Assembly: GCA_002361595.1 (NCBI GenBank)
Contig: DETJ01000009.1
Coordinates: 1-64,000 of the forward strand
Length of the DNA stretch: 64,000 nucleotides
Reading direction: 5' to 3'
DNA from: Patescibacteria group bacterium UBA3291
GTDB taxonomy: Bacteria > Patescibacteriota > Gracilibacteria > Absconditabacterales > Absconditicoccaceae
The position numbers were made by a program, and so were the translations under genes. The notes below the pieces were generated by a model that worked only from the letters and a program-made list of their open reading frames with translations, was not told the DNA's origin and searched no databases. Positions 22,751 to 33,910 of this stretch are shown here, in pieces; position 1 is the first letter of the stretch, and every line of letters starts with the position of its first letter.

Positions 22751-23335
22751 TTAGAAATCTTCATTCATTTTTACATAATACCCCTGATCATGTCCACATA
22801 ATGGGCAAACCTTTGGAGGCTCTTTCCCTTTCCAAACATATCCACATTTTGTACATGTCCAATAAATTTCTTCCTCTCTTTTGAATACTAAGTCATCTTT
22901 TACTAAATCGTGAAGTTTCTTGTATCTTTCTTCGTGATGTTTTTCGGCCACCATAATAGCTTTAATTCTAGCTGCGAATTGAGGGTATCATTCTTCTTCT
23001 GCAACTTTTGCAAATTCTGGGTACATATCTGCCCATTCTTCATATTCACCAGCAATAGCAGTTTCAAGGTTTGTCTTAGTATCTCAAAATTTAATCATTG
23101 TGGTAGTTTCAATGTCGATATATGGCATTTCTACTCATTCTTTTTCTACAAATTCTTGCATCATTTTGAATAACCATTCAGCATGTTCTTTCTCTTGTTC
23201 AGCTGTTTCAAGAAATACGTTTGCAATTTGTAAATATCCTGCTTTTCTAGCAACACTTGCATAGATTGTATAACGATTTCTAGCTTGAGATTCTCATGCA
23301 AAAGCTCTAGCTAAATTTTCTAATGTCTTTTTCAT
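22751..23335 (-). CDS. Rubrerythrin
   Basis: A 194-aa non-heme diiron protein that reduces hydrogen peroxide in anaerobes. The four-helix bundle carries the paired metal ligands (GESQARNRY near residue 14, EKEHAEW near 50, GEYEEW near 95, EKHHEERY near 130), and the C-terminal rubredoxin domain has CTKCGY and CPLCGH. Length and order match the family. It is the last gene of the frr-yidC operon on the minus strand, 36 bases after yidC, and ends at a shared terminator. It suggests an anaerobic or microaerobic host that meets oxidative stress. Confidence 0.96.
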
Positions 23336-23371
23336 AGTTGAGTTAGTGAAAAGGTAAAACAATTCTGATTA

Positions 23372-24187
23372 TTATTTATTTGGCTCGATTATAGTTGGTT
23401 CATTTTTATGAAATTTTTCATTCCATTTAGCTTTAATAATAGCTCTATATCTTCGAGAGAATTGACAAATACTGAATAAACATGAAGTCAAAAGATAAAG
23501 TCCAACTGCTGAATTTAATCCAAATACCATTAGTCACATCATAAGACTCATTCCTATATTCATACCTCACATCATTTTTGACATATCTGGCATTGATGCT
23601 CCTGGAATTTTTGGCATAGATTTTTTATTCTGTGTAAGCTGAGTCATCTGCATTTGTATATAATACAATGCAGTAACAATTATAGTTAATATCCAGTTTC
23701 CACTAGTAAACAAATCCATTCATAGGAACATGTGATTTATGTTTCATGCTTCTAGATATTTTTGTCCAAAGCTATAGAAAAAACTATATAACCGATCTAC
23801 ATTCGCAGGGACTCCTCAATTTTGTGCGATCATCCAAATAACTCTATAAAGTCCAATGAATACTGGAATCTGAATTAGCATTGTCAAACATCACTTGAAT
23901 GGTCATTTTCATTCAGATTTGAAAAGTTTCATTGTTTCCTCGCTGAGTTTCTGAGGATCATCAGCATATTTTTTTTGTAATTCTTCAACCTTTGGTTGAA
24001 TATTACTCATTCACTGCGTCATATTGTTTGAGGCAGCAGATGATTTATACATTAATCATCTCACTAACAATGTCAGTGCAACAATAGCAATCCAAAGTTG
24101 TCATCCAGAAATTGCTAAAAATATTACTAGGACATTGAACACAGGACGGTACAATATTTCAGTCACCAATATATTCCAAATATTCAT
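23372..24187 (-). CDS. yidC: Membrane protein insertase YidC/Oxa1
   Basis: A 271-aa Oxa1-type insertase that places proteins in the inner membrane with or without SecYEG. It has no large periplasmic P1 domain and starts directly with the conserved core: NILVTEILYRPVFN, the first helix, a cytoplasmic coiled hairpin (QPKVEELQKKYADDPQKLSEE), the core helix with LTMLIQIPVFIGLYRVI and the final helices. The arginine expected in the first core helix is seen at LLVRGLMYKS. It lies 34 bases after frr and 36 before rubrerythrin. The C-terminus is short and basic. Confidence 0.94.
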
Positions 24188-24221
24188 AACTTATATAAAT
24201 AGAAATAAAATCTGATTTTTA

Positions 24222-24770
24222 TTATACTTTCATTACTTCTTCACTTTTAGCTTTTACCAAGTCGTCAATCTTTGTATTCATTTTTTTTGTCAATTCATCA
24301 ATATTTGCTTCATTTGCTTTATGCTCGTCTTCAGAAATCTCTTTTGCAGTGAAAGATTTTTTGGTATCATTCATAGCATCTTGTCTAACTTTTCTAATAT
24401 TTCATTTAGTTTCTTCTCACATAGCTTTGATATTTTTAGCAATTTGTTCTCTTCTTTCCTGAGTAAGCTGAGGAACTTTTACCAAAATATGAGAACCTTG
24501 ATTATCTACTCATACTCATAAATCTGCCTCATAAATCGCATTTGCAATGTGCTTTGCAGATGATTTATCCCACGGTTCGATTTTTATAGTTGAATGATCG
24601 AGTGCTGTGATGAGAGCAATTCCATTCATTTTCATAGTTCCATAATCTGTTTCTACATTCAAATTTTCCACTAATCATGTAGTAGCTCTTCAGACTTGCA
24701 TTCATTTAAATTCATTTTCTAAGTAAGCAATAGCTTTTTCCATTTGCTGTTGATAGACATTTATATCCAT
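24222..24770 (-). CDS. frr: Ribosome recycling factor
   Basis: A 182-aa factor that splits post-termination ribosomes together with EF-G. The length is typical (about 185), and the family features are clear: VGRATTGLVENLNVE near residue 27, ALDHSTIKIEPWDKSSAKHIANAI near 57, and the C-terminal LTQERREQIAKNIKAMGEE followed by NIRKVRQDA. It is the first gene of the frr-yidC-rubrerythrin operon, with a promoter at 24821-24848. Confidence 0.97.
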
Positions 24771-24820
24771 AATCTTTTTGATAATATAAAAGATAGAAAT
24801 TTGATTTTACAATCATTTTA

Positions 24821-24848
24821 TCTATAGGAAAAATCATTGCGTTTGCAA
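24821..24848 (-). promoter_or_regulatory. frr operon promoter
   Basis: On the minus strand TTGCAA (24848-24843), 16-base spacer, TATAGA (24826-24821), about 50 bases before the frr ATG. Confidence 0.65.
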
Positions 24849-24872
24849 TATTATTTTTGAATAAAAAATCTC

Positions 24873-24900
24873 TTGAATTTATAAAAAATTTTACTACAAG
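24873..24900 (+). promoter_or_regulatory. Promoter of candidate small RNA
   Basis: TTGAAT (24873-24878), 16-base spacer, TACAAG (24895-24900). The -10 box is weaker than others in the window. Confidence 0.45.
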
Positions 24901-24906
24901 TTAATT

Positions 24907-24973
24907 ACACCTTTTTCACAAAAGGCTAAACAGGGAAAAATATCTCGTCTCCTTGGAGAGGAGATATTTTTTA
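24907..24973 (+). ncRNA. Candidate small RNA upstream of murI
   Basis: A self-contained unit of about 67 nt: promoter-like boxes at 24873-24900 and a long hairpin terminator at 24936-24973. murI has its own promoter after the terminator (24979-25006), so this is un-likely to be just its leader. No reading frame of note. Sequence TTAATTACACCTTTTTC before the hairpin is nearly complementary to GAAAAGTGTAAATTAA after it, so two alternative folds are possible. Confidence 0.4.
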
Positions 24974-24974
24974 T
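24936..24974 (+). terminator. Strong hairpin terminator
   Basis: AAAAATATCTC and GAGATATTTTT enclose TCTCC/GGAGA, giving a near-perfect 17-bp stem followed by T-rich sequence. Confidence 0.75.
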
Positions 24975-24978
24975 TAAC

Positions 24979-25006
24979 TTGAAAAGTGTAAATTAAATAT
25001 TATAAA
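24979..25006 (+). promoter_or_regulatory. murI promoter
   Basis: TTGAAA (24979-24984), 16-base spacer, TATAAA (25001-25006), 28 bases before the murI ATG. Confidence 0.65.
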
Positions 25007-25033
25007 TAAATCATATATCTTAATTTTAAAAAT

Positions 25034-25867
25034 ATGATTTGAATATTTGATTCTTGACTTTGATGATTATCTGTACGAAAAGAGCTAGCAAAACTTATGC
25101 CAGATCAAAAATTTTGTTATATTGCAGATTCTGCATATTGCCCATATTGAAGAAAATCTCCAGAAGAATTACAGAATAGATGCAAAAAACTGACTGATTT
25201 TTTGATTGAACAATGAAACTGTGATATAATCGTAGTCGCATGTAATACTGCTACTGCAGCAGCTATCGAAGTTTTAAGATCAGAATATTCTATTCCCTTT
25301 GTATGAATGGAACCAGCAATTAAACCTGCACTTCTACATTCCAAAACTGGAGTAGTTTGAGTTCTAGCTACATATGGAACATTTAAATGAGCATTATACC
25401 ATAGGACTTTAACAGAATTTCAGTGAGATGTAAAAGTGATTGAACAAGTTTGAGATGGATTAGTAGAACTTGTGGAACAAAATAAAACTGACAGTGAAGA
25501 AGCAAAAGAATTGCTAACCAAATATCTCACTCCAATGATTGAAACAAATGTAGACCATATCGTCCTTTGATGTACTCACTATCCTTTTTTGATTCCTATG
25601 GTAGAGAAAATTTTGGAAGAAAAAAAAGTTTGAAATAAAATCAGAGTGATAAATCCAGCTCCAGCAGTTGCATTACAAACTCAGAGAGTATTGAACAATT
25701 TAAATACAAATAGTGAATGACTAGATAATGAAAATAGATTTTACTCCACATGAGATGCTCAGATTTTAGAAAAATTTGTTGCAAACATCATTTCATGATT
25801 TGAAACAAATATACAAAAGACATTAACAAAAAAATGAAATATTTTTCAACATTTAACACTTCAATAG
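25034..25867 (+). CDS. murI: Glutamate racemase
   Basis: A 277-aa enzyme that interconverts L- and D-glutamate for peptidoglycan. The N-terminal GIFDSGLGGLSV carries the conserved Asp6 and Ser7, catalytic Cys near residue 73 sits in VACNTATAAA, and the second catalytic Cys near residue 185 in GCTHYPFLIP. Length is typical. Glycines in GIFDSGLGG are all TGA here. rarA starts 3 bases after its stop, so the two are cotranscribed. Its presence together with murE and uppS shows at least part of wall synthesis is retained. Confidence 0.96.
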
Positions 25868-25870
25868 ACA

Positions 25871-27082
25871 ATGATACAAAATAACGAACCATTAGCATAC
25901 TATCTTCGTCCAACTACACTAGATGAAGTAGTCTGACAAGAGCAAACCAAACTTTCAATTCAGAAATTTCTCGAAAACTGACAAGTTCCTTCAATGATTT
26001 TTTGGTGAACTCCGTGATGCTGAAAAACTACAATCGCTAACGTACTTTCTCATCAACTGCAGGCAGATTTTTTTGAACTTTCTTGAGTAAAAAGCAAAAA
26101 AGAAGATTTGAATACAATTCTCGAACATGCAGAAAAGAATAAAGCCTACTGAAAAAAGACTCTCCTATTTTTAGATGAAATTCATCGCCGGAATAAAGCT
26201 CAGCAAGATTCTTTACTCCCATTTGTGGAAAGTGGATTAATTACATTGATTTGAGCCACAACCGAGAATCCATCTTTTACAATTAATAATGCCCTACTTT
26301 CTCGTGCAAAAGTTATAGTTTTCGAAGCTCTAAAACCTGAAGATATTATCACATTTTTTCATAATAACCAAGAAAAAATTAATTCTCGTTATCCAAATAT
26401 AAAAATTACAGAAGAAAATTTGACTACTATTGCAAATTTAGCTAATTGAGATTTGAGAAATGCTTGTAATTTACTCGAATCTTCAATCATGCTTAGTACA
26501 GATTGAAAAATCAATGATGGAATAATCCAAAAAGCATTTGGAAAACCAATGTACTACGACCGTGACTGAGAAGAACATTACAATATAATTTCTGCAATCC
26601 ATAAATCATTACGTGATAGCGATCCACATGCTGCCTGTTATTGGATTCAAAGGATGCTTGTCTGATGAGAAGATCCTCGCTATATTGCACGCCGTTTATT
26701 GCGTTTCGCTAGTGAAGATATTTGACCAGCAGATAATAATGCACTACTTCTTGCAAATCAAGTCTATGATGCTGTACAAAAAATCTGAATGCCTGAATGT
26801 AGAGTTTTTCTATTCCAGTTAGCTCTATATCTCTGAAAAGCTCCTAAAAATAACGTCTGTGACAGAATCGATAGAGAGACTATGAAAGATATCGAAAAAT
26901 ATTGAAATCTCCCCGTCCCTATGCAAATCCGTAATGCACCAACCAAATTAATGTGAGAATTATGATATTGAAAATGATATGAATATGCACACGACCACCC
27001 AGAAAATCGCCAAGCAGACTGAACTATCAAAATGAATAATCAACATTTCCCAGATGAATTAAAATGAAGAAAATATTTCTAA
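25871..27082 (+). CDS. rarA: Replication-associated recombination protein A (MgsA/RarA AAA+ ATPase)
   Basis: A 403-aa AAA+ ATPase acting at stalled replication forks. Walker A is GTPGCGKTT (residues 46-54; all three glycines of the loop except the last-coded are TGA), Walker [10 protein letters not shown] near residue 98, sensor 1 GATTENPSF near 125, then LLSRAKV and the C-terminal tetramerisation domain ([33 protein letters not shown] ... NAPTKLMGELGYGKGYEYAHD). All family blocks are in order. It is the best single demonstration that TGA is glycine here. Cotranscribed with murI. Confidence 0.96.
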
Positions 27083-27238
27083 TGCTTTTATCTTAATTCA
27101 GATTTTATGATAAATTTTTGTTATTTCATTGTATAAAATATTTTTATATCATTCATATCTAAAAAATATTGAATTGAAATTTAGTACAATAATTTTATAT
27201 ACAAATATACTATATTTTATCTCTTTTGTTAATTATAT

Positions 27239-27793
27239 ATGAAAAAAAAGTTAATTATAACTCTGACAGCCATCATTTTATCAGTCATTATATGTATACT
27301 ACTATTTAAAAATAAGGATTCATGAAATATTATAGAGTGACCATGAATGGTAAATGATGTCTCATCTTATTCTATCAAAACATCTATTAGAGATTCCATT
27401 CCATGAGAAGATATCTACGTCTACGATGAAAACAATAATTTAGTACTTTTATTGGATGATAAAGATCAACCTCAATACCTATACGTGTTATATAAAAATT
27501 ATCTAATCCTAGATAGTGGAACTAGTGCATCTCAAAGAGAAATATTAGTTTATGACATTCCTTCATGAAAAATAATTTTTAAAACTGATTATTATCCATG
27601 AGAAAATTGATTAGTTTTAGATGATAATAATATTACTTTTTATAAAAAAATAGATCAATCTTTGTATTGAGATTATACATTACCTAATTGTGAAAATACT
27701 TATGACAACGGATATGTTGAGAGTTATGGATATACAATTTGAGAAGATCAAGCCAATGATTTAGGAGATATTCAATGTGCTTATTTTGAATAA
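27239..27793 (+). CDS. Hypothetical membrane-anchored protein
   Basis: A 184-aa protein with one N-terminal hydrophobic segment (residues 5-22) followed by a polar domain rich in Asp, Tyr and Ile with repeated beta-strand-like stretches (NLVLLLDDKDQPQYLYVLY). Probably anchored with the domain outside. No family recognised. It stands alone, 156 bases after rarA, and ends at a bidirectional hairpin terminator. Confidence 0.65.
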
Positions 27794-27814
27794 TTTAATT
27801 TAAAATTAATATGG

Positions 27815-27848
27815 AAAACTGACTTTAAATCCAAGTCAGTTTTTTTTA
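27815..27848. terminator. Bidirectional intrinsic terminator
   Basis: AAAACTGACTT pairs with AAGTCAGTTTT around a 7-base loop, followed by a T-run, between two convergent genes. Confidence 0.8.
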
Positions 27849-27863
27849 TTTTAAATTTTATAT

Positions 27864-28430
27864 TTATTCCATCATTTGATATCTTTGCAAAACTTTCAAT
27901 GTTGCACGAGTATCTCACATCGCTCTATGGGCTCTTTCATTAATGATTCAGAAGTACTCACATATCGTACATAATTTTTTATTTGGTAATTCTGGAAGTA
28001 ATCTTCTAGCAATTTTAAGCGTACAAATAGTTTGATTTTCAAGGTATGTTCACATACACTGATAATGATAATAACTCAAAAACCTGAAGTCAAAACTTAC
28101 ATTGTGTCATACTATTATAGCATCTCATAGAAATTCAGAAAATCTAGGCATCACTTCATCTATTGTAGGGGCATCAGCAACCATTTCATTTGTAATTCAT
28201 GTCAATCTTACAATTCAATTTGGAATATGTCTTTCAGGATTTACCAAAGTCTGAAATTCTTCAATAATTTCTCAATTCTTACACTTAATAGCAGCTATTT
28301 CCGTAATTCATTCTCTATACGGGGTCAATCATGTAGTTTCCAAATCGAGTACTACATATTCAGAATTTTTTAAATCTTCTAGCATTTTATAAATAACATT
28401 AGAATCTAATCTATAGGTTTGAACATTCAT
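27864..28430 (-). CDS. DnaQ-like 3'-5' exonuclease (DEDDh family)
   Basis: A 188-aa exonuclease of the DNA polymerase III epsilon type. Exo I is VLDLETTGL (residues ~28-36), Exo II GHNVSFDFRFL near 112, and Exo III HRAMGDTRAT near 170, which supplies the DEDDh active site. Such enzymes proofread replication or trim RNA; the small size and lack of a polymerase-binding tail leave the role open. Its start overlaps the end of murE by 25 bases in another frame, so the two genes are translationally coupled, which is an unusual pairing. Confidence 0.9.
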
Positions 28431-29896
28431 GAGCGTTGATAAGTTTGTGTAGAACTTTTATTATTCTGATTATCTACCGGTGAATAATACTGCTTTGTGG
28501 TAATACTATTCGCACTTTTTTCTATCCTCAGATTCTGTAAATATTTTCTTTTAATTTCATCCACATTTAATATCGTCTTCTTCTGAGATTCCAACAAACT
28601 AATCAAAACTTTTTTATCATTCCACTTACGCTTTCAGAAATTTGTAAGTTGAACTTGTTCATGTCATTTTCAGCAAGAAACTACAATATCTCACTTTTTA
28701 GCAATTTCTACCGCAAATTGTAAAGCATACTTTCTTTCAGGAATTATATACACTTTTTTCTTGGATGAATATCATTTATCCTGAATAACTTTTGATAATT
28801 GATTTAGAATACTAAGTCTATTTTCAGTATCAGGATCATCATCCGTAAAAATTATAACATCAGAATATTTTACAGCGATTTCTCACATAATTGGACGCTT
28901 TTCTTTATCACGATTTCATGGAGCTCCACAAATTGTAATTAATCTTCATTCTCACTTTCTTGATGATGCAAAACTAAGAGTCTTCTCCAACCCATCAGGC
29001 GTATGGGCAAAATCTACAAAATATTTTACTTCATCAGTATACACAGGCTCCATTCTACCTGAAACTCATTGGAATCATTCTATAGATTTCAATACAGGTT
29101 CTACTTTTAATCATAATGAAACAGCTACAGAAATAGCTCACATTATATTACATATATTGTACGAACCAATCAACTGGGTTGTTCATGAATATTTCTGTCA
29201 TAAATAAGAAAATTCAAAATATGTTCATTCAAATCATTCTTCTATTTTTGTAGCCTTAATAACAGCTGAATTATATATACTGTATGATATCTTTTGATCA
29301 AATGCCATTTCTTCGAACCACTTTTTACCAATTCTATCATCTGTACAGAAAGATGCATATTTTTTATCTTTTCAATTAGTTAATACATATTTAAATAGTT
29401 TTTTCTTCGCATCAGCATAATTATCCATAGTCTTATGATAGTCTAAATGATCCTGAGTAATATTTGTAAGAATAGCAAAATCAAATTTAATTCATTCAAA
29501 TCTATACTGATCTAATCACTGAGAACTAGTTTCTAAAACTGCGATTCTACATCATGAAGCTTTAGCTGTAGCTAAAGTCTGCTGCAGATCATAACAATCT
29601 AAAGAAGTCATCTTTTTTGTATTTTCCATAACTTCATTTCAGATTTTAATATTTGCGGTACTAATAGCTACAGTAGGAGCTACATTTTCATTCAATATTT
29701 TATGTAATAAATTGACTACTGTTGTTTTTCAGTTAGTTCATGTTACTCATATAACAAAAAAATCTTTTGATGGATTATCATATAAGTTATTCGCTAATTT
29801 TGCACGAAATCTTTTATATGCTTGATAGAAAAAACTATCCTTTAATATCTCATATATTTTATCATAACAAATAAGTTTTTTTATAAATTTTTTCAT
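28406..29896 (-). CDS. murE: UDP-N-acetylmuramyl-tripeptide synthetase MurE-like ligase
   Basis: A 496-aa Mur ligase that adds the third amino acid of the peptidoglycan stem. Walker A GVTGTNGKTT lies at about residue 48, the central ligase domain follows ([25 protein letters not shown]), and the C-terminal domain has [26 protein letters not shown] and GKGHEQ. The N-terminal substrate domain is only about 45 residues against about 100 normally. The diaminopimelate motif DNPR is replaced by TDDDPDTEN, which argues against meso-DAP and for lysine or another residue. The C-terminus has a Lys/Gln-rich extension overlapping the exonuclease gene. Confidence 0.9.
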
Positions 29897-29921
29897 TATA
29901 TGGTATATAATAATAAATTAA

Positions 29922-31358
29922 TTATTTCATATAATCGACAATTTCTGATATCTTAATTCTTTTCTGCTGCATAGTATCTCTATCTCTGATTGTAACAGTT
30001 TCTCAATCTTCACAACTTTGTTGGTCAACAGTAATACAAAATGGAGTTCAGATTTCATCTTGTCTTCTATATCTCTTTCCGATAGCTCCATTATCATCAT
30101 ATTCACAAAAATAATCTTTTGATAAATCATGGAAAATTCTTTCAGCGATCTCTACTTGCTTTTCATCTTTCTTTACCAAAGGCAAAATAGCAAATTTAAT
30201 TGGAGCAATATTTTTATGGAAATGAGCAACCGTTCTAGTTTCTTTTTCTCAGTTTCAATTTGTATATTCTTCTTCATCATAAGCATCAATCATAGCTGTG
30301 AGAACAGCTCTAGTCAATCCCCAAGATGGTTCTACGCAGTGAGGAACATATCTAGCTCCAGTCATTGGATCTGTATATTGCATATCTCTTCCACTGAATT
30401 TCATGTGTTGCTGTAGATCATAATCAGTTCTATATGCAATTCACTGTAATTCTCACCATCACCATGGGAATAAATACTCTACATCCCAAGTTCACTTCGA
30501 ATAGAAAGCTAATTCTTTTGGATCGTGTTCACGGAAGCGAAGTTTTTCTTTATTGATTCCAATCTTTTCAATCCACCATTCTTCACAAGTTTCCTTCCAT
30601 TTCTGCAACCATTCTAGTCATATTTTTTCATCATTTTCACAGAAAAATTCGATTTCCATCTGTTCAAATTCACGCACACGGAAAAGGAAGTTCCCTGGAG
30701 TGATTTCATTTCTGAATGATTTACCTATTTGAGCTACTCAGAAAGGAATTCTCATTCTAGTAGTATCTAAGATATTTTTGAAATTCACAAAAATTCATTG
30801 AGCAGTCTCAGGGCGAAGATAGATATCTTTTCATTCTCAGTCAATTACTCATTGCTGAGTTTTGAACATTAGGTTGAATTTTTTTGGTTCAGTCCAGTCA
30901 CAGCTTCCACATTTAGGACATTTTACTTTAAATTCGGATAAGAAATCCGTTTGCTGATCAAATGTCCAAGCTTCTGGAGTGAGTGAATCAGCTCAAATTT
31001 TATATTTTATTTCATCTAATGTTAATTTATTTTTAGCTATATGGTCTTCAATTAATTTATCAGCTCTATCTCTGTATTTACACTTACGACAATCAACTAA
31101 AGGATCAGAAAATGATGAAACATGTCCAGAAGCTTCCCAAACTTTTGGGTTCATGAGAATAGAAGCATCTAATCCTACCATATCTTGGCGTTCTTGAACG
31201 AAGTGTTTCCACCGAGCATCTAAAATATTTTTGCGTAATTGTGCACCGTAAGGTCCTAAATCCCAGGCGTTGGCCAGTCATCCGTAAATATCTGATCCAG
31301 GAAAAGCAAAAGCTCTTCTTTTTGCCCATGCAACAATAGAATCTAAAGAATAAGTCAT
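29922..31358 (-). CDS. glyQS: Glycyl-tRNA synthetase, alpha2 type
   Basis: A 478-aa class II synthetase of the homodimeric type. The N-terminus ([21 protein letters not shown]) and class II motifs are clear: RPETAQGIFVNF near residue 190, motif 2 [23 protein letters not shown] near 225 and motif 3 EPSWGLTRA near 365, with a C-terminal anticodon-binding domain. A zinc site is visible in CRKCKYRDR and CPKCGSCDW. It must charge the tRNA that reads UGA as glycine as well as normal tRNA-Gly. It ends 25 bases before murE on the same strand. Confidence 0.96.
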
Positions 31359-31483
31359 AATCTAAATTTAATTATAAAAATCTGATATGAATTATATGAT
31401 TCGAACTATTAAAGTCAAAGGAAAGTCTGAAAATTTTATATAAAAACTAAAACTACATATTTTTAAAAAATGTTCCAAATTTT

Positions 31484-31512
31484 TTGACTTTTTTGTACTT
31501 TATGTATATAAT
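31484..31512 (+). promoter_or_regulatory. Promoter of the lysozyme-like gene
   Basis: TTGACT (31484-31489), 17-base spacer, TATAAT (31507-31512), giving a leader of about 40 bases. One of the strongest promoters in the window. The rest of the ~200-base gap before the gene is AT-rich and otherwise featureless. Confidence 0.75.
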
Positions 31513-31559
31513 TGTTAGTAGGGATTATATATCAAATTTATTATCTTATCATTAACAAG

Positions 31560-32891
31560 ATGCCTGGAGAAAAGTACAATGAATATATAGAAAATAATGC
31601 AGAATCCAAAAAAGAAGAGATAGATGCCGCAATAAACCATGCAAAATCAGATTTAGGTAATTTAGAATCTCAAATTTTATGATGAAAAAAAGTAGATTTT
31701 AAAACACCAGATTCTATCAATAAATTCTATAGACTAGAGAATTGAAAAGTTATTTTTCAATTAGACCATGTTAAGAATTACTTAAGCGATGTACATAAAA
31801 GGCTCTCATGAATGAAAAATCAAAAGTTCTGAGAAATAAGTAAAGAAAAGAATTTTACATGAACTATTCTTGCAATCCAAATTGCACTAAAAGCTTTGGA
31901 AACAGATCCTATAAACCCTAAAAAATATAATATTTGAAAAATTAACTGAGAATACAATGAAATTACAAAATCTGCAATTAATCAATTCCAAACCGACTGC
32001 AAATTACAGTGAAAAGATGGGAAGCCATGAAAAGAAACCATATGAAAATTGGTAGAAAATTTAGAAAACTTAATAGACAATAAAAGAACAAAAGAATCTG
32101 AAGTTAAAAATAATATGGATAAAATTAGAGAGGCAATTGAAGAATCTTTCCAATTAAATTTAATAAGATCTTGACTTCTATATTCAGAATCTCTAGTTGA
32201 TAAAATGGTAAATTATATCGCTGAATGAAATATTTGAACAAATAAAGATGAAGAATTAGAAAATGATATAATAACTCTAGCTTGAGGTCCATTTAGATTA
32301 AAATTAAAGGAGTTAATAGATAATGAATGAAATAAAATATCAGAAGATATGTTTAAACAATTATTAATAATGGAATGAGGTCAATGATATAAAGCCCAAG
32401 TTCATAAAAAGTTTAGAGAAAAATTTCCCACATGACCATATGGTATGGTTTTCAAACATATAGACCAAAATTGAAATTTATTAAAAAAAATTGCTCCGTT
32501 TAAAAATTGAGAAAGAGTAACTAGAGAATGGGCACTAAAAAATGCAAAAGCTTACTACAATAAAAGAGCTCAAGAATGGAAAAACCTACTAGATTGAAAA
32601 TGATGTAAATATAATCAAGATCAATTAGACTCATTAGTTTCTGCATCAGGATGAAATCAAAAGCCAGTAGAAAGACTTAAAGCATTTGTTGTTTCTCATT
32701 GGAATGATAAAAATGCAATATTTAACTATATATCACATTTTGCAACAACGTCAAAATGAGTTGTCCAATGATGACTTATAGCTCGCAGGAGACTAGAAGC
32801 TAACCGATTCATGTGAAAAACTGATAAAACATATGCTGAATATCAAAAAGAATACCAAGAAGAAAAAAGAAAAAAAACAAGGAGAAAATAA
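31560..32891 (+). CDS. Lysozyme-like (GH24) protein with peptidoglycan-binding domain
   Basis: A 443-aa protein with three parts. The N-terminus (about 1-95) is charged and helical with no signal peptide. Residues ~100-170 match a PG_binding_1 domain (ILAIQIALKAL ... YNEITKSAINQFQ ... GKPGKETIGKL). Residues ~270-420 look like a GH24/T4-type lysozyme: a candidate catalytic Glu in LLIMEGGQGYK, then DQLDSLVSASG and the closing GLIARRRLEANRF that resembles the GLxxRRxxE end of phage endolysins. It would cleave peptidoglycan glycan chains. The tail is basic. It stands alone under a strong promoter. Assignment is from motifs only. Confidence 0.72.
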
Positions 32892-32934
32892 GTAACTCAA
32901 TAATATTAATAAATTTTATTATTTCCAAATACTT

Positions 32935-33888
32935 TTACAAATACCAAACTTTATACTGCACATTATCTCTAGGAGATTGAATTCATTCAGCGATATATCT
33001 TCTGAATCGAGTTCTCTGCTTCTTAGCTAAATAATGTGTATTTTTTCTTAAAAATTCTTCCATAGTATCATAATCATACTCTCATTGGAGATATCCTACT
33101 ACCTCTTTATATCCAATTCATTGCATAGATTGTAAATCTGAAGAATATCATTTATCCAACAGTCATTTTACTTCATCGATTAATCAGTTTTTTAGCATTT
33201 CTTTTATTCTAGCATTTATACGCATATTAGTCTCCTCTTTTTCACGCCAAAGGCCAACCATTAACAATGGATGTTTAACTGGCTGATGAAGGAATAATTC
33301 TGTTTTAGTCTTTCATATTTCATGATAAATCTCCAATGCACGAATAATATATCTAGTAGCATTTGGATGAAGTTTACTCGCCTCCTCTGAATCAATTTCT
33401 TGTAATAATTTATAAACGTATCCTGGTTCTACATCTTCTTTTTTCTGCAATTCATCACGATATTCATAATTTGGAGCACATTCTGGCATCTGAAAATTTT
33501 TATAAATTGTATCGATATACAAACCCGTTCATCAAACTATAATTGGATGTTTTTTATGTCAAAGGATTTCTTCCACTTCATTTTCTACATCAAACTTTCG
33601 TTGTCATGCAGTATATGTTTCATCAGGATTTACAATATCAATCTGATAATGTGGAATCTTCTTACGATATTCTAATGGAACCTTATCTGTTCAAATATTC
33701 ATTCCACGAAAAATCTGTCTACTATCTGCAGATATTATTTCCACATCAAAAAAATCTGAAAGTAATAATGAAAGTTTACTTTTTCACGTAGCCGTAGCTC
33801 ATCGAATTATTATGGTTCAATCTGAAAATTTGTCCAAAAACTGCTGACAATAATCTTTCACTTCCAAAACTATATCTTCAATTTCCAT
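32935..33888 (-). CDS. miaA: tRNA dimethylallyltransferase
   Basis: A 317-aa enzyme that prenylates A37 of tRNAs reading U-starting codons, which here include the glycine UGA codon. The P-loop is GATATGKS (residues ~29-36), then ISADSRQIFRGMNIGTDKV, GGTGLYIDTIY and the C-terminal MQGIGYKEVVGYL and YAKKQRTRFRR-like KKQRTRFRRY. It has about 20 extra N-terminal residues before the P-loop compared with typical MiaA. Last gene of the minus-strand operon, 22 bases after the preceding gene. Confidence 0.95.
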
Positions 33889-33910
33889 AATGAACTACTT
33901 AAAAATAAAT

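Noticed and set aside
31395..31440. Possible tRNA fragment around GATTCGAACT on the plus strand
   Set aside because: TTCGAA is present but no T stem, acceptor stem or anticodon arm can be formed around it.
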